In this document: one piece after another, positions 25,402-34,865 of the stretch
Layout: every line of letters starts with the position of its first letter
Position numbering within the stretch: position 1 is the first letter of the stretch
NCBI GenBank assembly: GCA_050291935.1
Contig: JBNKKR010000001.1
Span: forward strand, 62,001-126,000
Direction of reading: 5' to 3'
DNA from: Desulfocapsa sp050291935
GTDB lineage: Bacteria; Desulfobacterota; Desulfobulbia; Desulfobulbales; Desulfocapsaceae
DNA: 64,000 nucleotides
Made by a program: the position numbers and the translations under genes
The notes under the pieces: generated by a model
The model's database searches: none
The model's input: only the letters and a program-made list of their open reading frames with translations
What the model was told of the DNA's origin: nothing

Positions 25402-28400
25402 TTCTCAGGTGTTTGGGTAACAGGCCTTGTTGGCTTTCGTTTGACGATCTTTTTCACGGTTGTGGTCGCAGTTTGTTGTTTGGCCTTGCGTACTGTTTTT
25501 TTTCGTATTGGGGCAAATTTCCACCCAGACCCGCTGCGAACACAATCCCATCCCCAGCGTAACCAGCGTAGTAGTGCAACAGCCAGCCATAGGGCCCAAA
25601 GCAGCATGGCAATACGGTAGATAAATAGTGGAACGCTTAAAATCCAGGCCGTCGGAAGCGTTGCTGCAACCCTATCCTGATACCAGAATAGGTGGTAACC
25701 CGATGAACCATTCCCGCCGATTTGCATATCTGGATGCCCCAATAGACCCTGCTGGATAGCAAAGAGAATGGTCCCAAGGGCTGCCATGGTCAGTATAGCA
25801 AGAAACACCTGCATAACATTAAATAAAACAATGTGTTGTATTTCTGGGCCTTGTTTTTTGCGTAGTCCCAGAAGGAGGAGCCAAGCAATAACGATTGCTG
25901 CAGCAATCGCCTGAATTTGGCTGAGGCCAAGGCAGAGTAATAACCATTGGAGAAAAGAAAGGGGTGTTAAACGAATTTTTGCCAGTAAAAACGCAATGAT
26001 AAATATAACAACCACTTCAGCCCAGAAAAGTACTGCCGGCCCAATCCGGGGGCCACCAGTAAATAAAATCCATCTCGAAACTGGTGCTTGCATTTCAATG
26101 GAATGGTTGACACTGCGTACGCCCAGATCCACTTGATCAACAACGGTTTTATACGTTTTTTTGCCTTTGCTGCGCCAGACAACTTCAATTTCCTGTGTTC
26201 CTGGGGAAAGGGGAAGGATGAGCTTGTTGTCGATATGTTGTAGGGGAAGTTCCCGGCCGTTTAGTACTGTTTTCTGCAGGTCGATACCCGCTGGCAGGGC
26301 TATTTGATGCTGCATGCCGCGACTGGCGGTCACCGAAAACGTTAAGCGGTTCTCTGTTGTTCTTCGGCCCGGTTTTACTTCCAGGGAACTTTTCGTAATT
26401 GTCATTGTAGGGCCAGGAACTCCCTCTGGTCGGCCAATAAGCAGATTGAGTGTTTCGCCGGGGTAGGGATGATATTCGGGAAAGCGCTTTCCTGCTGGGT
26501 TGGTCTGATTCACTTCCGGAATTCCGCTGGGAATCACGTGCCAAATTGGGCTGACATCAAGAAACCAGACTTCACTCCAGGAAGAGGTCTCTTTCGCCTG
26601 TAACTGCAGGGTTGAAACCGGCTCCATGGAAGAGTGGTACACAATAGTATGCTGCGCAGGAGTCATATTGATGCGTACATGTTTGTCTTGGACATGCATA
26701 GCATCACTGGTAACATGTTCCCCTTCTATCAGCGGAATATCAAGGGCAATAACACTGTTTGGACTTTTGCGTATGATTCTGGTATCAACGGTCCATTTTA
26801 GGCCCATATGCAGCGTGCGCTCTATCTGAATAAATGCTGGGACTTCGACTTGGCCGTCTTGCTTTTCTCTGCCCTGTACTGGTGTTACAACAATTTTATT
26901 TCGTTTGAGACTAATTTGCTGCGAAAGGCTCCCGTTATCCCGTAACCCGTTAATTGACCATCCTTGCAGCGTTGCCTGCCCGTGGGCCGGTAGCAAAGGG
27001 AAGAAGAAGGAAAGATTGTTTTTTCCCCTTAGGTTTTTTTGCAGGGTTATGGTGTGGGATCCCGGTGCAATACGAAGGATAACAAAACCTTGTTTATTGC
27101 TTCTTAGGGTGAGTTGTTTCTTTTGGTCTTGCAGTATCGTGTCAAATAGCCTGTTTGTACCTGGTAAAGGGAGTGCCGTTTGGATCTGTGAATCCACTTG
27201 CAGCCGGACCGATAACAGATCTTCTTCAAGGATAAAATCGGCCTGGTTAATTGTCACACAGTGTGTACCGCATTTTGGCGGGGCAAGCAGCCTGTCTTGA
27301 AGCTCCTGCAACATTTCAGGTGATGGTATTTCCGCATGACTCTTGTGAGGGGTGGCATAACAGCAGAGTAGCACAAGGAGACAGATGGCTGTGGTCTGGA
27401 TTGGTTTTCCTTTCTTTGCAGGTGTTTTGCTGGATTTTACTTCTGTTTTTTGCATGGAAAAACGTAAAAAAGCGACAAGGAGTAGAATAAAGAAAAGCAC
27501 CCTGATAAGTGCCAGGATTGTGTTTAGTAGTGGAGGAATAAAAATAAATTGTATCCGTTGTTCGGGGGTAACGGGGCCGTTCCAGAAAAGTGGGACCCGT
27601 TTCCAGCTCCAGTTAGGAAGGCCAGGGCCTGTCTGGATCATTTCTTCCGGGTCGATCTCAAGTTTTGGAGTGGGCGGAAGTGTTTGGGATAGTTTGTCGA
27701 CCGACAAACCGGAAGCCAACTTTGTACGTCTAACGGGATGCGGCAATGATACTGGGGCAGCTGGTTCGGCCTGTTTATTTACCATGAACTCACTATCAGA
27801 AATTGCGCTTTCTTCAAATACGTGTCGGGTATTGCTGATCTTGCGATATTTGCCATATTCCAGTTGGGGGAAGAGGCCGACACTCACTTCGTTTATCAAA
27901 AATGGGATACAACTCACCGCTAACGTGGCAAGGACAAAAAGTCCGATGAGCCGTGTTATTTGTTTCGCTTTTGGTGATTGCATAGCCTTTTGTAGGGCGA
28001 AGATGGCCAACAGGGGTAACCAGATATAGGTTGGGGCACCCGGTTGGTGAAAACTGATGGTAAGTGTGATAAGCGCTACTATTCCCCATGACCAACCAAG
28101 AATTTTTACGGATGCCAGGGTGATGATAAGGACGAGAAAGATGTCAAGAAGGCTCCAGCGTGTGAGCCAGGTGTCAACCCTGTCTACTCCGGTAGCCGAA
28201 AAGAGCTGCCAGCCAGGGGGAAGATTAAGCCAGGCGTTAAGGTGCTGAATATCGTGTTGCCAGCCAATTGCCGGAAGAAAGAGCGTAGCGTTATGTACTT
28301 TGTTTTCAATCCGTGATTCTGCATGGATATTGAGGTTTCCCTTACGGATTTCAATACCTGTATTTCCGGTTTCTGCAAGGGTTGTAACCAGGCGCGGAAC

Positions 28401-29585
28401 TCCTCCAACTTCAACTCGTCCTAAGGCAAGGCTTTTATCCACATCTAGTCGCCAACCAGAAGTCATGGTGCCACTTATACGGTCTAATACCGTTAGTCCC
28501 GTGCCATTTTCATCCAACCAGAATTGACGTTCGAGGGTTAATCGATTGGGTACTGGTGAGGGGTTCCCTCTATTTTTTTCAACCAGTTGCATCTGGGAGT
28601 CGCCTTCCATCAGATATGCCGGTAATTGCTTCCAATCATCGGGAAGATTGGTTCTGGTGGGATCAACGGCGGGAACACCTTTGATTTCAACTTGTCTGAG
28701 TTTTTGGTCTGCGGCAAAGACCCAAAGTTCCTGTTTGGGCCATTTCCAGTCTGTGGTGTCAGCTCCAATGCTTAAAATCTCGGGGCTTTTGGAGAGACTA
28801 TTGCGCAGGAGAAGGTCCATTTCCCATTGTCCCGGACGGACCTGAACCTGAAGCTTGTTTTCTTTAAGAAAACGGGCGGGGAGGGGAGAGTGTAATGAAA
28901 GAGGGATAAATGCTGTCCCTGAATGAAAACCCAGAGTAACCTGTCTTGGTGGGCCTGATACGGTTAGGGTAATATGTAACTGTTGGCGCAGGGGAACACC
29001 GTCAATAATTTTTCTGAACACCTGGATGGAAAGGCTTTCCTCTTCAACTGGTTCCTCGTTCTTTCGTTGTTTAAACCAGAGCCTTCCCTCTGTGTCCAGT
29101 TGGGGATTTTTCACTTGTAGTCCATCCATGGTGAGCTGGACGATGCCTATGGAGGGTGGCAGATAAAGATGATCCGGAAGGGACTTCCAATAAAATGTTC
29201 CGGAAATTGTATGAGAACCTGTTTCAAGCCAAACCGCAGGATGACCGGATTTGTTTACAATGGTGGCAGGTTTTTTATCTACCCTTACCTCACCTGGCCA
29301 ATATGGTGTTAGACCGGGCAGCGGGGCAAGGCTTTTGGTTTCAACCTCGTAGGATTGGGTAAAGGTGGCCCCCTGTTGATCTACCGAAAGATTGAGTGTT
29401 GAAGGCCAGGTACAAAAACGTGTGTCTGTGGAATTTGCTTGAAGGGTACAAATCTTTTCTTCCTGCTCGTAAAGGACCCACGGAATCCATTTTTGCAGTT
29501 CTTCGGGAATTCTATACTGGGTAGCCTGTAGAGGATGGGAGAAGCAGAGAAAAATTGCGGTAAGGAAATAATATAATCTGTACAT
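25398..29585 (-). CDS. Large membrane protein made of two tandem repeats, function unknown
   Basis: A 1395-residue protein with a signal peptide (MYRLYYFLTAIFLCFSHPLQA). Unit 1 (about 25-720) has a beta-rich periplasmic part and a membrane bundle from about residue 476. A second signal-like helix (about 728-748) leads into unit 2 (about 750-1360), again a beta-rich part with C-terminal helices. Matching landmarks are ETGSHTISGTFYWK and APGSHTITLQKNLR, and LPPGWQLFSATGVDRVDTW and APVSRWILFTGGPRIGPAV. Each unit opens with a Cys pair followed by LPG. The tail is very basic (KKTVRKAKQQTATTT). I know similar C-termini from unannotated proteobacterial proteins, but no function. A strong promoter precedes it, and the universal stress protein gene is coupled behind it. 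Confidence 0.85.
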   Translation of the reverse strand: MYRLYYFLTAIFLCFSHPLQATQYRIPEELQKWIPWVLYEQEEKICTLQANSTDTRFCTWPSTLNLSVDQQGATFTQSYEVETKSLAPLPGLTPYWPGEVRVDKKPATIVNKSGHPAVWLETGSHTISGTFYWKSLPDHLYLPPSIGIVQLTMDGLQVKNPQLDTEGRLWFKQRKNEEPVEEESLSIQVFRKIIDGVPLRQQLHITLTVSGPPRQVTLGFHSGTAFIPLSLHSPLPARFLKENKLQVQVRPGQWEMDLLLRNSLSKSPEILSIGADTTDWKWPKQELWVFAADQKLRQVEIKGVPAVDPTRTNLPDDWKQLPAYLMEGDSQMQLVEKNRGNPSPVPNRLTLERQFWLDENGTGLTVLDRISGTMTSGWRLDVDKSLALGRVEVGGVPRLVTTLAETGNTGIEIRKGNLNIHAESRIENKVHNATLFLPAIGWQHDIQHLNAWLNLPPGWQLFSATGVDRVDTWLTRWSLLDIFLVLIITLASVKILGWSWGIVALITLTISFHQPGAPTYIWLPLLAIFALQKAMQSPKAKQITRLIGLFVLATLAVSCIPFLINEVSVGLFPQLEYGKYRKISNTRHVFEESAISDSEFMVNKQAEPAAPVSLPHPVRRTKLASGLSVDKLSQTLPPTPKLEIDPEEMIQTGPGLPNWSWKRVPLFWNGPVTPEQRIQFIFIPPLLNTILALIRVLFFILLLVAFLRFSMQKTEVKSSKTPAKKGKPIQTTAICLLVLLCCYATPHKSHAEIPSPEMLQELQDRLLAPPKCGTHCVTINQADFILEEDLLSVRLQVDSQIQTALPLPGTNRLFDTILQDQKKQLTLRSNKQGFVILRIAPGSHTITLQKNLRGKNNLSFFFPLLPAHGQATLQGWSINGLRDNGSLSQQISLKRNKIVVTPVQGREKQDGQVEVPAFIQIERTLHMGLKWTVDTRIIRKSPNSVIALDIPLIEGEHVTSDAMHVQDKHVRINMTPAQHTIVYHSSMEPVSTLQLQAKETSSWSEVWFLDVSPIWHVIPSGIPEVNQTNPAGKRFPEYHPYPGETLNLLIGRPEGVPGPTMTITKSSLEVKPGRRTTENRLTFSVTASRGMQHQIALPAGIDLQKTVLNGRELPLQHIDNKLILPLSPGTQEIEVVWRSKGKKTYKTVVDQVDLGVRSVNHSIEMQAPVSRWILFTGGPRIGPAVLFWAEVVVIFIIAFLLAKIRLTPLSFLQWLLLCLGLSQIQAIAAAIVIAWLLLLGLRKKQGPEIQHIVLFNVMQVFLAILTMAALGTILFAIQQGLLGHPDMQIGGNGSSGYHLFWYQDRVAATLPTAWILSVPLFIYRIAMLLWALWLAVALLRWLRWGWDCVRSGSGWKFAPIRKKTVRKAKQQTATTTVKKIVKRKPTRPVTQTPEK

Positions 29586-30127
29586 GCATCATATCCAGGT
29601 AGAGGATTTGGAGAGCCAAAATGATTGTTTGTGAAGGGTACAGTGTATCTTTTACATTCGAGGATGTACTTTCTCATACCCGCCTATCCGTGTATTATAG
29701 GTGGAATTTAAATGGTTTGTCAATGTTGCTTCGTTAGCTTTGGTTCCTCATATACCATTAGACTACAGGTCTAGCATAGGAAGAGAAACTGTTCAACGCT
29801 GCTTTTTAAAGGAAGTTTGGGAAATTAAAGTATCTTAGTGGTACTGGTTATAATTCCTAAGGTGTGTTATATGTCTGACACCATGTGGTATTTGTGTCGG
29901 TGAGCGTGTAGTTGTTTTGGATAATTTTGACGTAAATAGAGTATGTCACTTGTGAATATCTGCCACATTGAGTAGGTATTTGCCGCAGGCTGTTACAATC
30001 GTTTACAGGTCGCGGACGTGTTGATCTTTTTTAGGTAAAATTCTTGAACTATTTTTAGTATGGGCAACTGTAGAGTGGAAGTGTTCAGTTGCCGGGTACT
30101 GTATCTTTTTCTTGTATTATAGAGTGG
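29586..30127. other. Long divergent intergenic region
   Basis: About 540 bp between the large membrane protein gene and the double-barrel protein gene. Apart from the minus-strand promoter at 29694-29723 and a short inverted repeat (TAGAC-TACAG-GTCTA near 29759), I see nothing: no small gene with a ribosome-binding site, no RNA family and no terminator. Confidence 0.5.
29694..29723 (-). promoter_or_regulatory. Strong sigma70-type promoter of the large membrane protein operon
   Basis: On the minus strand TTGACA (29723-29718), an 18-bp spacer and TATAAT (29699-29694), both hexamers perfect. The leader is about 100 nt. Confidence 0.8.
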
Positions 30128-30994
30128 ATGAAAACGAATAATTTAATAAGCAAGGTGCTCTGTAGCAAATCGTTAGAAGAAGTGGAGGCAAAGAAGGTAG
30201 CCTTTGTCTATCACTTTAAGATTAAGGATGCTGATATTTACAAAGAGTGGCTTAAAGAGAGCAGCCATAATTTTGGGTGTAAAAGATTATTTCAAATTCG
30301 GCCTGATCCTGTTCCCCGGGAAGGAATGCGATTAGATGAACTTGTCATTGATGAATTTTCATCGGTGCAGGAGGCATTTGATTTTAATGCTGCGTTTGAA
30401 GATATTTTTCAATATTTTTGTTCAGAATATGCGGTGCTGGCAATTAAACCGGAGCCGTCAAGGACCTTTCTTACTGTGAAGGGCATTTCCTGGCTTATTC
30501 GACTATATAAGGGGTATAATGATCCGGCCGTTTCCACCACATGGCAAAATAAGAACAGTTCTATATGGCCGGATGAAGAGCAAATGAAGGTGGCAAGGTT
30601 TCAAAATTCCGATGAACCACTCTTTGTCTATAATCTGAATAAGTATAAGTCAGTTGCCGATTATAACGGTATCTTAAAAGATTCCCCCAAACTTACTGGA
30701 AAGGAGGCCTATGATAGGTATTCTAAGATGGTAAGTTTTGAACTTTTACGCAGAGGGGCATATCCTGTCTATGGTGGAAAACCCGTTTGTCTGTTTGGTA
30801 AGAGCGATACTTGTGTATTGGCAGATGACTGGGATCATTTCATACTGGTTCGGTATCCACAGCGTAGAAATCTTTTCTCCTTATTGGAAAGTGAAGATTT
30901 TCAAAATGGAATGGTTCACCGTGAAGCAGGGCTTTCACGGGCAGTGGTTCTTATGGGGAAAGAGTTGGTAAAATATGGGGAGTACAAGGTGTAA
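30128..30994 (+). CDS. Double dimeric alpha-beta barrel protein, function unknown
   Basis: About 288 residues from the ATG at 30128 (MKTNNLISKV). Two halves each look like a ferredoxin-like dimeric alpha-beta barrel. The first begins KVAFVYHFKIKDADIYKEWL. The second (EPLFVYNLNKYKSVADYNGI) has the DUF1330/EthD-like features YDRYSKM, GGKPVCLFG and WDHFILVRYPQRRNLFSLLE, then an SEDFQNGMVHREAGLSRAVVL end. Single-domain members of this group degrade or bind small molecules or haem, but no catalytic residues can be assigned. The weakly placed ribosome-binding site leaves the start uncertain. Confidence 0.65.
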   Translation: MKTNNLISKVLCSKSLEEVEAKKVAFVYHFKIKDADIYKEWLKESSHNFGCKRLFQIRPDPVPREGMRLDELVIDEFSSVQEAFDFNAAFEDIFQYFCSEYAVLAIKPEPSRTFLTVKGISWLIRLYKGYNDPAVSTTWQNKNSSIWPDEEQMKVARFQNSDEPLFVYNLNKYKSVADYNGILKDSPKLTGKEAYDRYSKMVSFELLRRGAYPVYGGKPVCLFGKSDTCVLADDWDHFILVRYPQRRNLFSLLESEDFQNGMVHREAGLSRAVVLMGKELVKYGEYKV

Positions 30995-31051
30995 GGTGCA
31001 GTCGAATTTCACAGGAGCAGGGGAGGAATAGAACTTTTTTGGACAGATAAC

Positions 31052-31081
31052 TTGTATTGTGGCCAAGTAGTTGACTATTAT
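31052..31081 (+). promoter_or_regulatory. Possible promoter of the exported coiled-coil gene
   Basis: TTGTAT (31052-31057), an 18-bp spacer and TATTAT (31076-31081), giving a leader of about 60 nt to the ATG at 31149. Confidence 0.35.
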
Positions 31082-31148
31082 AGGGAAGGCGGTCGTGATG
31101 TGTCATGCGCTAATAATACGATTTGGAATGTTTTCAAAAGGTGACAGT

Positions 31149-31679
31149 ATGCTGATAAAAAAAATGATTTTATTTTTTCCTGTTTTGCTCGTGTTAAGTT
31201 TCCTTTTCAATGTTGATTGGGCGGAGGCCCGATCGAAAGGTAAGCTTCTTCAAACCGCTGGGAAGGCTGCCAAAAAAACGTATAGGAAATCTGCCACCGG
31301 TGAAGGTGCAATGACTGAAGAGATGATAGAGGATTGTATTCTTCTAAAGCGGGAGATTGAAAATTCATCGGAAGATATGGGTACATCTTCTGCCTCTTTG
31401 GATACTCAAAATAAAGAACTTGAGGCACAGGCAGAAGAGATCAAGAAGAGTAAGGAGTCCGTTGACCCAAGCGATGAAAATTCCGTTAACGAATACAACA
31501 AGAAAGTTAAAGCATACCAACAAAAAGTAGCTGCATTTGAGTCAGAGCGAAAAGAACACAACGCAGGTGTTGATCAATATCAGCAGAAGTTTAAAAAGTT
31601 TGAGAGTGAATGCAAGGGGCAATCATATTACCAGGATGATTATGATAAGGTGGTTGAGAAAGTAGGATATGGAATGTAA
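31149..31679 (+). CDS. Exported coiled-coil protein of unknown function
   Basis: About 176 residues from the ATG at 31149. It has an N-terminal signal peptide (LIKKMILFFPVLLVLSFLFN, cleavage near AEA). The rest is lysine- and glutamate-rich, with long helical heptad-like stretches (IEDCILLKREIENSSEDM; LDTQNKELEAQAEEIKKSKE; VKAYQQKVAAFESERKEHN). Two cysteines (in EDCIL and SECKGQ) could form a disulfide linking the ends of a helical hairpin. No family was recognised. An upstream in-frame start at 31071 would hide the signal peptide. Repeat copy A lies 29 bp behind the stop. Confidence 0.75.
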   Translation: MLIKKMILFFPVLLVLSFLFNVDWAEARSKGKLLQTAGKAAKKTYRKSATGEGAMTEEMIEDCILLKREIENSSEDMGTSSASLDTQNKELEAQAEEIKKSKESVDPSDENSVNEYNKKVKAYQQKVAAFESERKEHNAGVDQYQQKFKKFESECKGQSYYQDDYDKVVEKVGYGM

Positions 31680-31708
31680 TTCCATATCGCTTTTGTATTT
31701 TGTGTCTC

Positions 31709-31792
31709 TTAAAGCTGAGTTGAGCAGCTTGCCTGCTCGTACGAAACTTACACCACTCAAGGTGGTACTAAAAAGAGTGCCCTGGCGGTATA
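31709..31792 (+). repeat. 84-bp dispersed repeat, copy A
   Basis: It matches the reverse complement of 13555-13638 with 7 differences and no gaps. Predicted hairpins are AGCTG-AGTTGAG-CAGCT (identical in both copies) and ACCAC-TCAAG-GTGGT; in the other copy the A-U pair of the second stem becomes G-U, so the stem is kept. It lies between the convergent coiled-coil gene and sppA, so it is not a leader of any gene here. Confidence 0.85.
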
Positions 31793-31809
31793 CGTATCAC
31801 AGAAGGCCT

Positions 31810-33675
31810 CTATAAAGATAGATCATGCAGCAGGCAATGGGCATAGAGGCCCTTGGGGTCGTCAAATATAAGCATTGTATCCACAGGAAAGAGCAGGCGA
31901 GTTGCGACACTAAGGACTGAAGGAGGTAGAGGAGCCTCTGCTATCCAGGTGGAAACTGTGCCGGAGAGGAGCTGGAGGAGTTCATCCTTTACGCTTAGGG
32001 GTCTGCTGATATAGTGCGCTTCATAGTCCTGTAGATCAGCAAGCTTTGCAGCAGAAGCAATGGCATCGCTCATGGTGCCAAGTTTATCCACAAGCCCCAA
32101 TTCCAAGGCGGTTTTTCCAGCAAACACCCTGCCTTCTGCCACCTCTCCGACTTTTGTTCGGTCAATGGCCCTACCTGCCGATACAATATCCAGAAACTGG
32201 TCGTAGCCATGCTCTAGACTGATGGTAATGCTTTCTTTAAGCAGTGGGGAAATGGGCCGGGTGAGGTCATAGGCCGAAGCAATACTTGTGGTGCCTACCC
32301 CGTCATTGTGAATTCCAACAGAAGCCAGGGACTCCTCAAAGGTGGGAATGGCAGCAAAGATACCAATGGAGCCGGTTAAGGTTACAGGACTTGCCCAGAT
32401 TTCATCAGCATCGGCGGCTATCCAGTAGCCACCGGAGGCAGCCATGGTTCCCATGGAGACCACGAATGGCTTTCCGCTTTTCTTAAATTCCAGAATTTCC
32501 TGTCTGATAATCTCTGAGGCAAAGACGGATCCTCCCCCAGAGACAATACGTAAGACAAGGGCTTTAATAGTAGAGTCTTCTCGTGCGGTACGGATCATTT
32601 TTGCTAAGCTATCACCACCAATGGCGCCAATTGGCTGTTCACCGTTTAGGATGGGACCCTGAGCAACGATTATACCCACGCTGGATGTGGAGAGGCCATC
32701 ATTGATATAGGAGCGGGATATGGACTTTAAATAGTTACTAAAACGAATTTGCTTGAAGTTTCCTGAACTGTCTTTCCCCCCAATTTCAATAAGATAGTTG
32801 CGCAACTCTTCTCTTGTTTTGATACTGTCCACAAGGCCTGCGTTAAGAGCGAGTTTTGCCGCATCTCCTCCAGCTGTGGCAAGTTCCACTGGAATATTTT
32901 CCGTATATTTCTCGATTACATCCGGATCAATTTCACGCTCTTGAATGATATCGTTTTTTATGGTGTCCCATAATGTTGATAGCCAGCGCATATTTTGGGT
33001 TTTGGCTTCGTGGGACATGGAGTTTCTGGTGATGGGTTCCATGGCTGATTTAAAACTGCCCACCTTAAAAACGTTGTAATGTACTTTTAACCGCTCCAAG
33101 GCATCTTTAAAGTAGAGCCTGAAAGTACCAAGGCCATGGAGATCAACGCCACCCATCGGATTAAGGCAAATTTCATCGGCAAAACTTGCCAGGTAATACT
33201 CCTTCTGTTGGTAGAAGTCTTCTGCTGCAATTACCAACTTGTTACTTTTTTTAAACTCGGTAAGGCTGTGTCCGATTAGTTGCAGTTGGTTTAAACCAAC
33301 GGAACCAAGATGGGAAAGATCAAGGAGTATGGCGACCACCCTGTCATCTGTGGCCGAGGCGTCAATAACGTCCAAAACATCTTGCAGCAGGGTTTGTTGA
33401 GGGAGTGTCGTAAGGCCTAGCTGTTCGTTGAGTGCTTTTGAAAATGGATCGCTTACCTGTTTTTCCTCAACTATATCTCCTGCCAATGTGAGACGAAGAA
33501 TGCCGCTATTGCGAATAAATGGTTCTGGCTTTGTTCCATTTTGATTGATGATAAGGGAAATGATAACAAAGAGCAGCATGAGAAAAGCAATGTTGAGTGT
33601 CCAGGTCCGAAGGCCGGTGAGAAATTTGCCCAACACGCGAAATATATTGAGGATTGAAACTACTAAATCTTTCAT
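31810..33675 (-). CDS. sppA: Signal peptide peptidase SppA, long (67 kDa) type
   Basis: A 621-residue serine protease from the ATG at 33675 (MKDLVVSILNIF). The extra 31 codons upstream to 33768 are not family-like. One membrane anchor (TLNIAFLMLLFVIISLII) is followed by two SppA domains. The catalytic dyad is visible: Lys209 in SFKSAMEP and Ser414 in MAASGGYW, in the same places as in the E. coli enzyme. It degrades cleaved signal peptides in the membrane. It is the gene after dinB on the same strand (89 bp gap) and converges with the coiled-coil gene and repeat copy A. Confidence 0.94.
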   Translation of the reverse strand: MKDLVVSILNIFRVLGKFLTGLRTWTLNIAFLMLLFVIISLIINQNGTKPEPFIRNSGILRLTLAGDIVEEKQVSDPFSKALNEQLGLTTLPQQTLLQDVLDVIDASATDDRVVAILLDLSHLGSVGLNQLQLIGHSLTEFKKSNKLVIAAEDFYQQKEYYLASFADEICLNPMGGVDLHGLGTFRLYFKDALERLKVHYNVFKVGSFKSAMEPITRNSMSHEAKTQNMRWLSTLWDTIKNDIIQEREIDPDVIEKYTENIPVELATAGGDAAKLALNAGLVDSIKTREELRNYLIEIGGKDSSGNFKQIRFSNYLKSISRSYINDGLSTSSVGIIVAQGPILNGEQPIGAIGGDSLAKMIRTAREDSTIKALVLRIVSGGGSVFASEIIRQEILEFKKSGKPFVVSMGTMAASGGYWIAADADEIWASPVTLTGSIGIFAAIPTFEESLASVGIHNDGVGTTSIASAYDLTRPISPLLKESITISLEHGYDQFLDIVSAGRAIDRTKVGEVAEGRVFAGKTALELGLVDKLGTMSDAIASAAKLADLQDYEAHYISRPLSVKDELLQLLSGTVSTWIAEAPLPPSVLSVATRLLFPVDTMLIFDDPKGLYAHCLLHDLSL

Positions 33676-33764
33676 TGTATAAGGGGGGCTATGATTAATG
33701 TCCAAAACGGATGAGATGATAAAAACGCAGCACGGAGCATAGCAAGCGCAGCAAAAGATGTAAA

Positions 33765-34865
33765 TCAAAAAGGGAGCTGTAATTGGAAAGGCTGTTTTTG
33801 GGAACTATCGCAGAGGTTTGAGACTGTTATTCCAAGGAGTCGAATCTTTTTTGTTCCTGCCTCAGTGTGTTGCAGCAAGTTTGCAATTGTGCTCATAATT
33901 TGTACGCTGCTCTGCACGGGGACGGGGAGTGTCTGTGATCGGGTAACAGTACTAAAATCGTGATAACGGGCCTTTAACGTGACGGTGTTTCCAGCGCACT
34001 TTTTTTGTTGTAAAACATGTGCAACTTTTTGGCTTAACTGCTCTAAAATAGAGTTGATTTCTTTAAGATCGAGAAGATCAGAGTGAAGGGTGGTTTCAGT
34101 GCCAATGGATTTCCGACAACGATTCCCTTCAACGGCTCGGTTGTCGATGCCACGTACTATGTCATAAAAAAAAAGCCCAGCCTTTCCAAAAAAGTGTTCC
34201 AGTTCTTTTTGAGTAAAACAAAACAGATCTTCCCCTTTTCGAATTCCCAATGCGTGCATCTTCTTTTCGGTGACTTTTCCCACCCCAAAGAATTTGCCTA
34301 TTGGTAGAGCAGCTAAAAAGGAGTTTGCTTCTTCTTTGCCAATAACGGTGAGACCATCCGGTTTGTTTATATCTGATGCGACCTTGGCAAGGAATTTATT
34401 AAATGATACACCGGCTGAACAGGTAAGGCCCACCTCGTGAAATATTCTGCTTCGAATCTGCTCTGCCGTTTGCCTGGCATCATGTAGTGTGGTATGGCTG
34501 TCACTGATATCAAGGAATGCCTCATCAAGGGAGAGGGGTTCTACCAGTGAGCTATACTGGGTAAAAATATCCATGACTTGCAGAGAAATTTCCTTGTATC
34601 TCTCTTTTCGAGGACGGATAAAAAGGGCATGGGGACAGCGTTTTATTGCCTTTGCGGCTGCCATGGCCGAATGGATGCCAAATTTCCTGGCTTCATATGA
34701 GCATGCTGCAACAACTCCTCTTCCTTTAGGGTCACCACCGACAATGAGGGGGCGTCCAGCATATTTAGGGTTATCCATTTGCTCAACAGATGCGAAAAAG
34801 GCGTCCATATCAATATGGAGAATGTACCTATTTATGGGAATTGCTTGCAATAGTGGTTTCCTCAA
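33765..34865 (-). CDS. dinB: DNA polymerase IV (Y family)
   Basis: A 366-residue translesion polymerase. Catalytic acidic residues stand in ILHIDMDAFFASVEQ near residue 18 and SLDEAFLDIS near 115. The CSYEARKFGIHSAM and SAGVSFNKFLAKVASDINKPDG stretches are typical. After the thumb with its helix-hairpin-helix (IGKFFGVGKVTEKKMHALGI) comes the little-finger domain. The C-terminal beta-clamp motif may be the end QLQLPF (QLxLF-like). No convincing LexA-type box was seen upstream. Confidence 0.95.
   Translation of the reverse strand: MRKPLLQAIPINRYILHIDMDAFFASVEQMDNPKYAGRPLIVGGDPKGRGVVAACSYEARKFGIHSAMAAAKAIKRCPHALFIRPRKERYKEISLQVMDIFTQYSSLVEPLSLDEAFLDISDSHTTLHDARQTAEQIRSRIFHEVGLTCSAGVSFNKFLAKVASDINKPDGLTVIGKEEANSFLAALPIGKFFGVGKVTEKKMHALGIRKGEDLFCFTQKELEHFFGKAGLFFYDIVRGIDNRAVEGNRCRKSIGTETTLHSDLLDLKEINSILEQLSQKVAHVLQQKKCAGNTVTLKARYHDFSTVTRSQTLPVPVQSSVQIMSTIANLLQHTEAGTKKIRLLGITVSNLCDSSQKQPFQLQLPF

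Noticed and set aside
27385..28029. Plus-strand reading frame of 214 codons inside the large membrane protein gene
   Set aside because: The minus-strand protein is continuous, with matching repeat units; the antisense frame shows no domain.
31709..31792. Faint resemblance of the 84-bp repeat to the 3' half of 5S rRNA (segments like GGTACT and AGAGTG)
   Set aside because: Length and helix order do not fit 5S rRNA; matches are short and scattered.
31709..31792. Integron attC site
   Set aside because: No core RYYYAAC/GTTRRRY ends, and no cassette array or integrase seen.
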